A stretch of 64,000 nucleotides of DNA from Streptomyces sp. WZ-12 (GCF_028898845.1 NZ_CP118574.1:6676001-6740000), one strand, 5' to 3'; numbered from the stretch's first letter, positions 1 through 8,178 are shown. Translations and numbers: made by a program. The notes: generated from the letters alone by a model not told the origin.

Positions 1-2
1 AG

Positions 3-545
3 GTCGAGCAGGTCACCGCCCGGGCCGTCTGTGCCGCCGGGCAGCGCCCGCGCGCCGAGGCCCAACTGTTGGGCGACGTCGTGGTGTTGGGCAAGCACGT
101 CACGCTGCGCGCGGGCGGCGGCACCGAGGTCAGGGTGCCGGGGGTCGGCGAGGTCCGGCTCGACCTCTCGCAGAAGAGCACCGCCTCGACGAGCGCCGCC
201 GCGACCGCGCTGCAACTGAAGGTCTCCGTCAACCCGTTGAAGCTCAACGTCGCGGAGGTCCACGGCCGGGTCACCCTCGCCCAAGCCACCTGCACCACCC
301 CGCACGGCACCCCCGGCAAACCGGGGGAGCCCGCGCACCCGCACCAGCCCGGCACCGGCGGCACCCAGGTGAACTCCGGTACCGGCGGCGCTCGTTCGGC
401 CGGCGAGCAGCACCTCGCCGAGACCGGCAGCAGCTCCGCCACCCCGTACCTCGCCGGCGGCGCCGCCCTGCTGGTCGCCGGCGGCGCCGGGGCGCTCGGC
501 TACGCCCGTCACCGCCGGAACGCCAGGCAGGGCGGGCGCGGCTGA
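3..545 (+). CDS. LAETG-anchored surface protein, 3' part
   Basis: The frame is open from the first bases of the window, so the start lies upstream; about 180 residues are seen. The C-terminus is a sortase substrate: a Pro/Gly/Thr-rich wall-spanning stretch, the motif LAETG near the end, a hydrophobic segment rich in Ala, Gly and Leu, and a basic tail containing RHRR. LAETG is the class E sortase recognition form used by Streptomyces, so the protein is expected to be covalently attached to peptidoglycan. The visible part of the ectodomain is Val-rich and probably beta-structured, with two Cys residues. It matches the family called SCO1860-like LAETG-anchored protein, which I recall as lying next to the cob cluster. 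Ligand and function are unknown. Confidence 0.8.
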   Translation, partial: VEQVTARAVCAAGQRPRAEAQLLGDVVVLGKHVTLRAGGGTEVRVPGVGEVRLDLSQKSTASTSAAATALQLKVSVNPLKLNVAEVHGRVTLAQATCTTPHGTPGKPGEPAHPHQPGTGGTQVNSGTGGARSAGEQHLAETGSSSATPYLAGGAALLVAGGAGALGYARHRRNARQGGRG

Positions 546-641
546 GGAACCCCGCCAGATCCCGTACCCGCCGACGGTGCCGTGGGGGCGCCTTGCGCGA
601 GTACGGCCGGTGTGCCGCGTGGGCCCGCGCGGCGCACCCCG

Positions 642-693
642 CCCCTCGCCGGGGCCGCCGGGGCGTGGCCCGGCCGACCGCCCCGGCGAGGGG
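642..693. terminator. Bidirectional hairpin terminator
   Basis: A perfect 14-base inverted repeat (CCCCTCGCCGGGGC at 642-655 and its complement at 680-693) lies between the end of the surface protein gene on the plus strand and the end of cobC on the minus strand. There is no T-run, as is usual in this GC range. Its place between convergent genes suggests it ends both transcripts. Confidence 0.65.
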
Positions 694-699
694 ATCGCG

Positions 700-1788
700 T
701 TATACCGGCGCCGCCCCGAGCACCTCCGCCAGGACGTCCACGAACCGGTCGGTGGTCGCCCGGTCCCGGACCGCCAACCGGAGCCAGTCCGGGCCCAGTC
801 CGGGGAAGGTGTCGCCGCGGCGGACCGCGAAACCGCGGGCCCGCAGCCCGGCCCGCACCGCCGCCGCGCCGGGCAGCCGCACCAGCACGAACGGCCCCGC
901 CGCCGGCCCGGCCACCTCCACCCCCGGCAACCGGCCCAGCCGGGCCAGCAGATGGGCCCGGTCCGCGCCGATCCGCTCGGCCGCCGCGGCCGCCTCGGCC
1001 AGCGCGCCCGGCTCGCAGCACGCCTCGGCGGCGGCCAGCGCCGGCGAGGAGACCGGCCACAGCGGCTGCGCCCGCGCCAACTCCCCGACGGTGGCCGCGT
1101 CCGCCAGCACATAGCCGACCCGCAGCCCCGCCAGCCCCCAGGTCTTGGTGAGGCTGCGCAGCACCACCAGCCCGGGCAGCTCGCCCACCCGCCCGGCCAG
1201 CGACTCCCGCTCCCCGGGCACCGCGTCCATGAACGCCTCGTCCACCACCAGCGTCCGCCCGGGCCGCGCCAACGAGGCCAGCCCGCCCGCCGGGTGCAGC
1301 ACCGACGTGGGGTTGGTGGGGTTGCCGACCACGACCAGGTCCGCGTCGTCCGGGACCGCCGCCGGGTCCAGCCGGAAGCCGTCCCGCCCGGTCAGCAGCA
1401 CCCGCCCGACGTCGTGCCCGGCGTCCCGCAGCGCCGCCTCCGGCTCGGTGAACTGCGGGTGCACCACCACCGGTCGGCGCGCCCGGACCGCCCGCGCCAG
1501 CAGCACGAACGCCTCCGCGGCCCCGGACGTCAGCAGCACCCGCTCGACCGGCAGCCCGTGCCGGGCCGCGACCGCCCGGCGCGCCGCCCGGCCGTCCGGA
1601 TACGCGGCCAGCCCGTCCAGCGACGCGGTGATCCGCGCCTTGAGCCAGGCCGGGGGAGTGCCCGCGCGGACGTTGACCGCCAGGTCCGTGAGGTCCGCGC
1701 CGCGCACCTCGGCGTCGCCGTGGTGCCGCAGGTCCACCTCCCCGGGTCCGGCGATGGCCTCGGGCGCGGACAGCGCGGGGCCGGTCAT
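700..1788 (-). CDS. cobC: Threonine-phosphate decarboxylase-like PLP aminotransferase (CobC/CobD type)
   Basis: 362-residue fold-type I PLP enzyme of the histidinol-phosphate aminotransferase family. NPTNPT at 156-161, DEAF at 183-186 and the PLP lysine in SLTKTWGLAG (K215) are all present. In cobalamin synthesis the CobC/CbiD-type member supplies (R)-1-amino-2-propanol phosphate from L-threonine phosphate for the nucleotide loop arm. Its place as last gene of a cobalamin operon supports that role over histidine biosynthesis. The ATG overlaps the stop of cbiX by four bases (ATGA), so translation is probably coupled. The much longer frame through this region on the same strand is an artefact of high GC. 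Note that the symbol cobC is also used for a phosphatase in enteric bacteria. Confidence 0.88.
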   Translation of the reverse strand: MTGPALSAPEAIAGPGEVDLRHHGDAEVRGADLTDLAVNVRAGTPPAWLKARITASLDGLAAYPDGRAARRAVAARHGLPVERVLLTSGAAEAFVLLARAVRARRPVVVHPQFTEPEAALRDAGHDVGRVLLTGRDGFRLDPAAVPDDADLVVVGNPTNPTSVLHPAGGLASLARPGRTLVVDEAFMDAVPGERESLAGRVGELPGLVVLRSLTKTWGLAGLRVGYVLADAATVGELARAQPLWPVSSPALAAAEACCEPGALAEAAAAAERIGADRAHLLARLGRLPGVEVAGPAAGPFVLVRLPGAAAVRAGLRARGFAVRRGDTFPGLGPDWLRLAVRDRATTDRFVDVLAEVLGAAPV

Positions 1789-2669
1789 CCCCGACCCCCG
1801 GCGACCGCGGCCGTCACGGTGGCCCCGGCCGACGGCCGGACGTCCTGGGCCGCCCGGTCCTCGAACGCCGCCTCGTCGGCCGCCGTCGCCCGATAGCGCG
1901 CCAGGACCACCTCGGCCAACTCCGGCGCCGCACCGATCGGTTCGGCGGACACCACCTCGGCCCCCGGGTGCGCCGCCGCCCAGCCCTCGGTCTGCATCCG
2001 CAGCCGCTCCAGCAGGTCGCCGGCGAAGAAGAAGTACGGCAGGACGACGGTCCGGGCCGGCCCGCCCCCGCCCGGCCCCGAGGCGGCCAGCACCCGGCAC
2101 CGCTCCAGCCCGGCCGGCACGTCCGGCGCCGCCAGCGTGACGAACGCGCTCTCCACACCCGCGAAGCCCCGGCCCTCCCACAACAGCCGGGCGGCCCGGG
2201 CCACTTCGGCGTTGGCGTACGGATCGGCGGCGCCGCGCCCGACCAGCAGCACCGTGGTGCCGGACCGGTCCTGCGGCCGCCGCGCGCCGTCGCCCAACGC
2301 CTCGTCCAGCCGCCGCTCCAGCGCCGCCAACAGCCGCGGGTCGGGACCCAGTTCCGGGCCGCAGGCGTAGCGCAGCCCGGGGTGGGCGGCGGCCGCCCGC
2401 GCCACCGCGGCCGGCAGGCCCTCCGCCATCGCCCCGGTGGGCGCCATCAGCAGCGGCACCACCACCAGGCGGGTGGCGCCCCGCGCGGCCAGTTCGTCGA
2501 CCGCGCCGGACAGCGGCAGCGGCGACGCCGGGGCGCCGAAGAAGCCGCCGGCGACCGGCAGTTCGGGATGGCGCTCGGCGAGCCGTCGCACCAGCGCACG
2601 CAGCGCGTCGGCCGCGCCCTCGTGCCGGGTGCCGTGACCGGCGATGAGCAGTGCGGGTCGGGAGGTCAC
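1785..2669 (-). CDS. cbiX: Sirohydrochlorin/cobalt chelatase family protein, two-domain CbiX type
   Basis: 294 residues with two CbiX-like halves. The first begins ALLIAGHGTRHEG, with the chelatase His at position 12; the second begins VLLVGRGAADP at about 141. The GTG at 2669 is chosen because TAGGAG lies five bases upstream; the frame extends further 5' but only over cbiG. Class II chelatases use two His residues to insert metal. The second is expected in a GxHVxxDIP-like segment, but here residues 79-86 read GAMAEGLP, so Ala80 stands where His is usual, and the corresponding C-terminal segment (about 215-225) also has no His. Metal insertion is therefore uncertain. It lies 8 bases after cbiG and overlaps cobC by 4. 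Confidence 0.8.
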   Translation of the reverse strand: MTSRPALLIAGHGTRHEGAADALRALVRRLAERHPELPVAGGFFGAPASPLPLSGAVDELAARGATRLVVVPLLMAPTGAMAEGLPAAVARAAAAHPGLRYACGPELGPDPRLLAALERRLDEALGDGARRPQDRSGTTVLLVGRGAADPYANAEVARAARLLWEGRGFAGVESAFVTLAAPDVPAGLERCRVLAASGPGGGGPARTVVLPYFFFAGDLLERLRMQTEGWAAAHPGAEVVSAEPIGAAPELAEVVLARYRATAADEAAFEDRAAQDVRPSAGATVTAAVAGGRG

Positions 2670-2677
2670 AACGTCTC

Positions 2678-3199
2678 CTAGGTGCCGAGGGGTTCGCTGA
2701 TCGGATCGGAGGAGGGGACGACGATATCGACCGCCGCCGCGGGGGCGTCGGCCGCGCCCGCCGTACCGGGGGTAACCGACGCCGCGCCCCAACTGTCCGG
2801 GTCCGCGGGCGCGGCCAGCGCACAGGTCGCCGCGGCCGAGACCCGCTTGCCGACCACCAGCGCGGCCCCCGGCCCCGCCGCCAGCAGCGCCGCCGCCTCC
2901 GCGACGCTCGGCGTGCCGACCGCGGCCCGCACCACGCCCGACGGCGCCGGCACCCCGACCGCCGCCAGCGCCTCGGCCGGGAACGACCGCAACGGCACCC
3001 CGAAGTGCCGCGCGGCGCCCAGCAGTCCGGGCTCGGCCGCCTTGCCGGTCACCGTCGCCAGCCCGGCCAGCGCCGCCGGCCGCCGCCCGGCCACCGCCAG
3101 CGCCGCGCCGATCAGCTCCACCACCTCGGCCGCCGCCACGCCGCGCCGCGCCCCCACCCCCGCGACGACGACGGGGCCGGCCCCGCGCGCACCGGTCAC
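2678..3199 (-). CDS. cbiG: Cobalamin biosynthesis protein, CbiG C-terminal/CobE domain
   Basis: 173 residues that match the CbiG C-terminal (CobE) domain: a short first strand (PVVVAGVGARRGV), an alpha/beta repeat, the segment LATVTGKAAEPGLLGAA, and a late VGTPSVAEAAAL followed by LVVGKRVSAAATCALA. The central and N-terminal domains of full-length CbiG, which open the lactone ring in the anaerobic route, are absent, so this is the CobE-like stand-alone form. CobE is needed for cobalamin in the aerobic route but its step is not settled. The GTG start overlaps the stop of the VOC gene by four bases (GTGA). The tail after about residue 135 is Ala/Pro-rich and probably disordered. Confidence 0.82.
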   Translation of the reverse strand: MTGARGAGPVVVAGVGARRGVAAAEVVELIGAALAVAGRRPAALAGLATVTGKAAEPGLLGAARHFGVPLRSFPAEALAAVGVPAPSGVVRAAVGTPSVAEAAALLAAGPGAALVVGKRVSAAATCALAAPADPDSWGAASVTPGTAGAADAPAAAVDIVVPSSDPISEPLGT

Positions 3200-3873
3200 C
3201 GCGCGGCGGTCCCGCGGCCGAACGCCACCGGTCCGTGCCGCCCGGCCACCACGGCGGTGAGCCGCACCGGCCCCTCGACGATCGGCGCGCCCGGCCAACG
3301 GACGCCCAGCGCCGCCCACGCGGCCCGCACCGCCACCGGATCGGGATGCGTTGCCGACAGTGACAGCAGCGGCACCGCCGGCAGTCCGGCCCCGGCCGGG
3401 TGCGGGGTGTCGCCCCAGTCCAACAGGAACGGCGCGAGGTCGCCGCCCGCCCCCGGTGGGGTCAACCGCCAGGCCAGCTCGGTGCCGTCCGGCGTCCGAC
3501 GGGACATCGCCACCGGGTCGCCCGGGTCGTAGCCGGCCGCCCGGGCCCGCGCCACCCGCCCGGCGATCCCGGTGACCCGCACCGCCCACGTCACCAGCCG
3601 CGGTCCGTCCAGCGCGTCGATGCCGAACCACCGCGGCCGCGCGGGCTCCGGCTGCGCCGGGTCCGGGCCGATGATCTCCAGATACCCGCCGGAACCCAGC
3701 CCCAGCAGGTGGTTACGGGTGCCCCGTCCCGGGTGGCCACCGCCCAACACGGGGCGAACGCCGGTCAGTTCGGCGACCTCCGCCACCGTGCGGTCCAGGT
3801 CCGGGGTGGCGTAGACGAGGTGGTCGAGGACCGGCGCGCCGGCCTCCGGGCCGGGGGTGTCCGCGCCGCTCAC
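3196..3873 (-). CDS. VOC/glyoxalase-like protein inside the cobalamin operon
   Basis: 225 residues. It opens with the typical VOC strand and helix (LDHLVYATPDLDRTVAEVAELTG in outline), followed by GGGHPGRGTRNHLLGLGSGGYLEIIG, the pattern of the glyoxalase-like family that includes PF13468-type proteins. Candidate metal ligands are the early His of the LDHLVYA strand, a His in the TRNHLL strand and Glu in YLEIIG. The gene overlaps its neighbours by four bases on both sides (GTGA at each junction, with cobB upstream and cbiG downstream), so it is translated as part of the cobalamin operon. No cobalamin step is assigned to this family as far as I know. It could modify a corrinoid intermediate, detoxify one, or act on an unrelated metabolite; function is open. 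Confidence 0.8.
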   Translation of the reverse strand: MSGADTPGPEAGAPVLDHLVYATPDLDRTVAEVAELTGVRPVLGGGHPGRGTRNHLLGLGSGGYLEIIGPDPAQPEPARPRWFGIDALDGPRLVTWAVRVTGIAGRVARARAAGYDPGDPVAMSRRTPDGTELAWRLTPPGAGGDLAPFLLDWGDTPHPAGAGLPAVPLLSLSATHPDPVAVRAAWAALGVRWPGAPIVEGPVRLTAVVAGRHGPVAFGRGTAAR

Positions 3874-5267
3874 CGGGCACCGCCCGCGGCCGGCACCGCC
3901 GCCCGCGCCGCGCCCGCCACCAGCCTTGCCGCCAGCGCCGGTTCCGCCGCCCAGTGCACATGCAGGTACGAGGCGTGCACCCCGCCCGTCGCGTAGCCCT
4001 CCACGCCGCGCCGGGGGTGCGTCACCCCCCACGCCGGGGACGCGCCCGCGCCCGGCTCCAGCGCCGTCCGGTGGAACTCGTGGCCGCGCAACCGGGTCCC
4101 GGCCGCCGCCAGCGCGTTGTCGGTCAGCGCCACCGCCTCCCGGTAGCCGAGCGTGAGCCGCCCGGTCATCCGGCCGTCGGCCGGCAGCACCCCGCACATC
4201 GGCCGCCCGTCCAACGTGCGGGAGAGGTACAGCAGTCCGGCGCACTCGGCCGAGACCGGTGCCCCCGACGCCGCCAGCCCCGCCACCGCCGCCCGCAGCG
4301 GCGCGTTCGCCGACAGCTCCGGCGCGTACACCTCGGGGAAGCCGCCGCCGATCACCAAACCCCGGGTGCCCGGCGGCAGTTGCTCGTCCCGCAGCGGGTC
4401 GAACGGCGCCACCTCGGCCCCCGCCGCGGTCAGCAGCTCCGCGTGCTCGGCGTACGAGAAGGTGAACGCGGGACCGCCCGCCACCGCCACCACCGGACGC
4501 CCGGACCCGGTGGCCCCGCCGGCCGCCGCCAGCGCCGCCGCCGGATCCCACGGCCGGTCCGGCAGCTCCGGCACGCTCCGGGCCAGCGCCAGCAGCGCCT
4601 GGAGATCGCAGCCCGCGCGCACCTGAGCGGCCAACTCCCGCACCGACTCGACCGCTTCGGCCCGCCGCTCCGCGACCGGCACCAACCCCAGGTGGCGGGA
4701 GGGCGTACCGGCCCGCTCGGTGCGGCGCAGCGCCCCGAGCACCGGCACCCCGGAGGACTCCATGGCGTCCCGCAGCAGCTCCTCGTGGCGGTCCGAACCG
4801 ACCTTGTTGAGGATCACCCCGGCCAGCCGGACCTCCGGGTCCCACGACGCGAAGCCGTGCACCAGCGCCGCCACCGACCGGGACTGCGAGGAGGCGTCCA
4901 CCACCAGCACCACCGGCGCCCGCAGCAGCTTCGCCACCTGCGCCGTGGAGGACAGCTCGCCCTTCCCGGACGCCCCGTCGAAGAGCCCCATCACGCCCTC
5001 GACCAGGGCCAGATCGGCGCCCGCCGCCCCGTGCAGGAACAGCGGCGCGATCCGTTCCGGACCGCACAGGTAGGCGTCCAGATTGCGACCGGGCCGACCC
5101 GTGGCCAGCGCGTGATAGCCCGGATCGATGTAGTCGGGCCCCACCTTGTGCGGGGACACCGCGAGACCGGCCTCGGCGAACGCCGCCATCAGACCGGTCG
5201 CCACCGTGGTCTTCCCGGCGCCGGACGACGGCGCCGCGATCACCAACCGGGGGATGCCACCACTCAT
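3870..5267 (-). CDS. cobB: Cobyrinate a,c-diamide synthase
   Basis: 465 residues, normal for the family. The N-terminal ATPase half has a P-loop-like APSSGAGKTT at 12-21, KVGPDYIDPGYH at 41-52 and EGVMGLFDG at 90-98. The C-terminal half is a class I glutamine amidotransferase domain with GGGFPEVYAPEL at 307-318, the nucleophile Cys342 in SAECAGLLYL and a His-rich end (HASYLHVHW) near 438. It uses ATP and glutamine to amidate the a and c side chains of (hydrogeno)byrinate. The ATG follows cobO by 7 bases. CbiA and CobB perform the same step before or after cobalt insertion; the presence of a CobN-type chelatase partner in the operon favours the late-insertion (CobB) reading. Confidence 0.95.
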   Translation of the reverse strand: MSGGIPRLVIAAPSSGAGKTTVATGLMAAFAEAGLAVSPHKVGPDYIDPGYHALATGRPGRNLDAYLCGPERIAPLFLHGAAGADLALVEGVMGLFDGASGKGELSSTAQVAKLLRAPVVLVVDASSQSRSVAALVHGFASWDPEVRLAGVILNKVGSDRHEELLRDAMESSGVPVLGALRRTERAGTPSRHLGLVPVAERRAEAVESVRELAAQVRAGCDLQALLALARSVPELPDRPWDPAAALAAAGGATGSGRPVVAVAGGPAFTFSYAEHAELLTAAGAEVAPFDPLRDEQLPPGTRGLVIGGGFPEVYAPELSANAPLRAAVAGLAASGAPVSAECAGLLYLSRTLDGRPMCGVLPADGRMTGRLTLGYREAVALTDNALAAAGTRLRGHEFHRTALEPGAGASPAWGVTHPRRGVEGYATGGVHASYLHVHWAAEPALAARLVAGAARAAVPAAGGAR

Positions 5268-5274
5268 CGCGCGT

Positions 5275-5874
5275 TCACCATTCGATGCCCCGCTGGCCCT
5301 TCTGGCCCGCGTCCATCGGGTGCTTCACCTTCGTCATCTCCGTCACCAGGTCCGCGACGTCCAGCAGCGCCTGCGGCGCGCCCCGCCCGGTGATCACCAC
5401 GTGCTGGGTCCCGGGCCGGTCGCGCAGCACCGACACCACCTCGTCGACGTCCACCCAGCCCCACTTCAGCGGGTAGGCGAACTCGTCCAGCACCAGCAGC
5501 CGGTACGTCTCGGCCGCCAGGTCCCGCTTGACCTGCTCCCAACCCTCCCGGGCCGCCTCCTCGTTGCTGAACTGGGAGTCGCGCTGCACCCAGGACCAGC
5601 CCTCACCCATCTTGTGCCAGGCGACGGTGCCGCCCTCCCCGGAGTCGCCGAGCACCTTCAGCGCCCGCTCCTCGCCGACCTTCCACTTCGCCGACTTCAC
5701 GAACTGGAACACCCCGACCGGCCAGCCCTGGGTCCAGGCGCGCAGCGCCAGCCCGAACGCGGCGGTCGACTTGCCCTTGCCCTCACCGGTGTGCACCAGC
5801 ACCAGCGGGCGGTTGCGGCGCTGGCGGGTGGTGAGCCCGTCCTCCGGTACGACGGACGGCTGTCCCTGCGGCAT
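5275..5874 (-). CDS. cobO: Cob(I)yrinic acid a,c-diamide adenosyltransferase
   Basis: 199 residues of the CobA/CobO/BtuR family. The P-loop TGEGKGKST lies at 29-37, followed by FGLALRAWTQGWPVGVFQFVK in outline, LDEFAYPLKWGW and HVVITGRGAP, all family hallmarks. It transfers the 5'-deoxyadenosyl group from ATP to the corrin cobalt. The ATG shares its first base with the stop codon of the chelatase gene (TAATG), so translation is probably coupled. The short tail KHPMDAGQKGQRGIEW is also typical. Confidence 0.95.
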   Translation of the reverse strand: MPQGQPSVVPEDGLTTRQRRNRPLVLVHTGEGKGKSTAAFGLALRAWTQGWPVGVFQFVKSAKWKVGEERALKVLGDSGEGGTVAWHKMGEGWSWVQRDSQFSNEEAAREGWEQVKRDLAAETYRLLVLDEFAYPLKWGWVDVDEVVSVLRDRPGTQHVVITGRGAPQALLDVADLVTEMTKVKHPMDAGQKGQRGIEW

Positions 5875-8105
5875 TACGCGGCCTTCCTGTTGTGACGATC
5901 CGGTCGTGCCCGGTCCGCGCCGGCGCTGCCGCCGCGGACGGGCCTGCCCTGCACGGTCCGTACGAGCGCGGAGACGCTGTCCGCGCGCAGTTCGTCGAGG
6001 GTGACGGCGGTCCCGCCCAGCTCCCGGGCCAACTCCCCGGCCAGCCCCAGCCGTACCGGTCCCGCCTCGCAGTCCACCACCACCGACGCGATCCCCTCGG
6101 CGGCCAACAGCCCCGCTGCCCGGTGGGCCCGAGCCAAGGGCCCGCCCGTCGCCCGACCGCCACCCCTGGCCGGGCTTCCCCCGGACTCCGTCCGGGGGGA
6201 CCCCCCTCGCGCCGGCCCTCCTGACGCACCGGTGGCCCGCCCGTCGGTCACCACCACGAGCAGCGGCCGCCGGGACGGATCCCGCATCCGCTCCACCCGC
6301 AACACCTCATGGGCCCGCAACAGCCCCTCCGACAGCGGCGTCCGACCGCCCGTCGGCAACTGCTCCAGCCGGGCCGCGCCCGCCTCCACCGACGACGTCG
6401 GCGGCAGCGCCAACTCGGCGCCGGACCCCCGGAAGGTGATCATCCCGATCTTGTCCCGCCGCTGGTACGCGTCGAGCAGCAGCGACAGCACCGCCCCCTT
6501 GACCGCGCCCATCCGCTTCCGCGCCGCCATCGACCCGGACGCGTCCACCACGAACAGCACGAGATTGCCCTCGCGCCCCTCGCGCACCGCCTCCCGCAGG
6601 TCGTCCCGGCGCACCACCAGGCCGGGCCCGCGCCGGCCGCGCGCCCACTGGTGCGGCGCCGCGGCCTGCACCGTCGCCGCCAAGTGCAGTTTTCCCAGGG
6701 TCCCTTGGGGACGCCGGGCGCCGGCCGTCCGGCCGTGCGCGGTCCGCGCCCGGGACCGCCGGCCGTCCGCGCCCTCGCCCAGCCCCGGCACGTCCAGCCG
6801 CCGGGTGCGGAACGGCTCGGCGGCGCCCACCGCGGCCTGCTCCCGGCCCGGCCCGGCCGCGGGCTCGCCCGCCGGCTCCCGCTCGGACTCCTCGGGCCGC
6901 GCCGGGCGCTCGGGCTCCTGCTGCCGCGGCACGTCGGGCTGCGGCGCGTCGCCCGGCCGCTCCCGGGACTCCTGCGGCGGCACTCCACCGGGACCACCGT
7001 CGGGACCGCCCTCGGGTCCGCCGCCCGGGCCTTCCGGACCGTCGTCCGGACCCTCCGGCTCCGGCTCGTCGTCCGTCCCGCCGGACTCCTCCAACACCTC
7101 GTCCAGCTTGTCCTCGTCGAGCCCGGGCGCGTCGAACGGATTGCGCCGCCGGCGGTGCGGCAGCGCCAGCAGCGCCGCCTGCCGGACGTCCTCCGGCAGC
7201 ACCTCGGTCCGCCCCGCCCAGGCCGCCAACGCACTCGCGGTGCGGGCCATCACGATGTCCGCCCGCATCCCGTCCACCTCGAACGCCGCGCAGGTCGCCG
7301 CGATCTGCCGCAGCGCCTTGTCGCCGAGCGCCACCGACGGCAGCAACTCCCGGGCCCGCGCGATCCGTTCGCGCAGCTCCCGCTCCTCGGTCGCCCAGCG
7401 CGCCGCGAAGCCCTCCGGGTCGTCGTCGTACGCCAGCCGGCGGCGGACCACCGCCACCCGCTGCTCCGGGTCCCGGGACGCGGCGACCTCCACGGTCAGC
7501 CCGAACCGGTCCAGCAACTGCGGCCGCAGCTCGCCCTCTTCGGGGTTCATCGTCCCGACGAGCAGGAACCGCGCGGCGTGCCGCACGGAGACGCCCTCCC
7601 GCTCCACGTAGGAGGCGCCCATGGCGGCGGCGTCCAAGAGGAGGTCCACCAAGTGGTCATGCAAGAGGTTGACTTCGTCGACATAGAGCACGCCGCGGTG
7701 CGCGTCCGCCAACAGGCCCGGCTCGAACGCCTTCACGCCCTCCGACAGCGCCCGCTCGATGTCCAGCGCGCCGACCAGGCGGTCCTCGGAGGCGCCGACC
7801 GGCAGCTCGACCATCCGCGTCGGCCGCGCGTCGGCGACGGCCGCGGCGTGCGGCCCGTCGGGACAGCCCGGGTCCGGTGCGGCCGGCGCACAGGAGAACC
7901 GGCAGCCGGCGACCACGTCCACGGCCGGCATCAGCTCCGCCAGTCCGCGCACCATCGTCGACTTCGCGGTGCCCTTCTCGCCCCGCACCAACACCCCGCC
8001 GATGGCCGGCGAGATCGCGTTCAGCAGGAGCCCCAGCCGCATGTCGGCCATGCCGACGACGGCGGTGAACGGGTACTGCCGGGTCGGGTTCTGCGTCGTT
8101 GTCAT
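5874..8105 (-). CDS. Fused BchI/BchD-type AAA+ and VWA chelatase, putative cobaltochelatase subunit
   Basis: 743 residues. An N-terminal AAA+ domain has Walker A RGEKGTAKST at 41-50, a Cys-containing insert around 68-81, Walker B LYVDEVNLL and GTMNPEEG. A long Pro/Glu/Asp/Arg-rich linker (about 335-470) leads to a C-terminal VWA domain with the MIDAS motif DASGSM near 519 and TDGRATG near 615. The same architecture joins the BchI and BchD roles of Mg-chelatase; in actinobacteria it is annotated as the motor of aerobic CobN cobaltochelatase. About 28 extra residues (near 622-649, Gly/Ala/Arg/Ser-rich) interrupt the VWA domain just after TDGRATG; the DNA there holds a GC-rich palindrome. Its expected partner CobN is not in this window. 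Confidence 0.88.
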   Translation of the reverse strand: MTTTQNPTRQYPFTAVVGMADMRLGLLLNAISPAIGGVLVRGEKGTAKSTMVRGLAELMPAVDVVAGCRFSCAPAAPDPGCPDGPHAAAVADARPTRMVELPVGASEDRLVGALDIERALSEGVKAFEPGLLADAHRGVLYVDEVNLLHDHLVDLLLDAAAMGASYVEREGVSVRHAARFLLVGTMNPEEGELRPQLLDRFGLTVEVAASRDPEQRVAVVRRRLAYDDDPEGFAARWATEERELRERIARARELLPSVALGDKALRQIAATCAAFEVDGMRADIVMARTASALAAWAGRTEVLPEDVRQAALLALPHRRRRNPFDAPGLDEDKLDEVLEESGGTDDEPEPEGPDDGPEGPGGGPEGGPDGGPGGVPPQESRERPGDAPQPDVPRQQEPERPARPEESEREPAGEPAAGPGREQAAVGAAEPFRTRRLDVPGLGEGADGRRSRARTAHGRTAGARRPQGTLGKLHLAATVQAAAPHQWARGRRGPGLVVRRDDLREAVREGREGNLVLFVVDASGSMAARKRMGAVKGAVLSLLLDAYQRRDKIGMITFRGSGAELALPPTSSVEAGAARLEQLPTGGRTPLSEGLLRAHEVLRVERMRDPSRRPLLVVVTDGRATGASGGPARGGSPRTESGGSPARGGGRATGGPLARAHRAAGLLAAEGIASVVVDCEAGPVRLGLAGELARELGGTAVTLDELRADSVSALVRTVQGRPVRGGSAGADRARPDRHNRKAA
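6178..6198. repeat. Palindromic repeat inside the chelatase gene
   Basis: CCCCCGGAC (6178-6186), a 3-base loop and GTCCGGGGG (6190-6198) form a perfect 9-base hairpin within the VWA-coding region. It sits in the in-frame insertion of about 84 bases that separates two copies of the residue string GRATG. This looks like one of the short GC-rich palindromic elements scattered through Streptomyces genomes that has been accommodated in frame. Confidence 0.55.
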
Positions 8106-8178
8106 GCCTTAAGTCCTCCGCCTCGCCGGCTGCGCTCCTGAAGTGTTCCCCGCCGTTCCCGCCCCGCGTGCCCCGTGC

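Noticed and set aside
700..2823. A 707-codon frame on the minus strand covering cobC and much of cbiX
   Set aside because: Only its C-terminal half has aminotransferase sequence; the upstream part is Arg/Ala/Pro-rich and out of frame with the clear CbiX protein. The ATG at 1788 is the real start.
6139..6246. A 13-base direct repeat GGCCCGCCCGTCG as target-site duplication around the chelatase insert
   Set aside because: The copies are 95 bases apart and in different reading frames; the match arises from low-complexity GC sequence, while the in-frame GRATG repeat differs at the DNA level.
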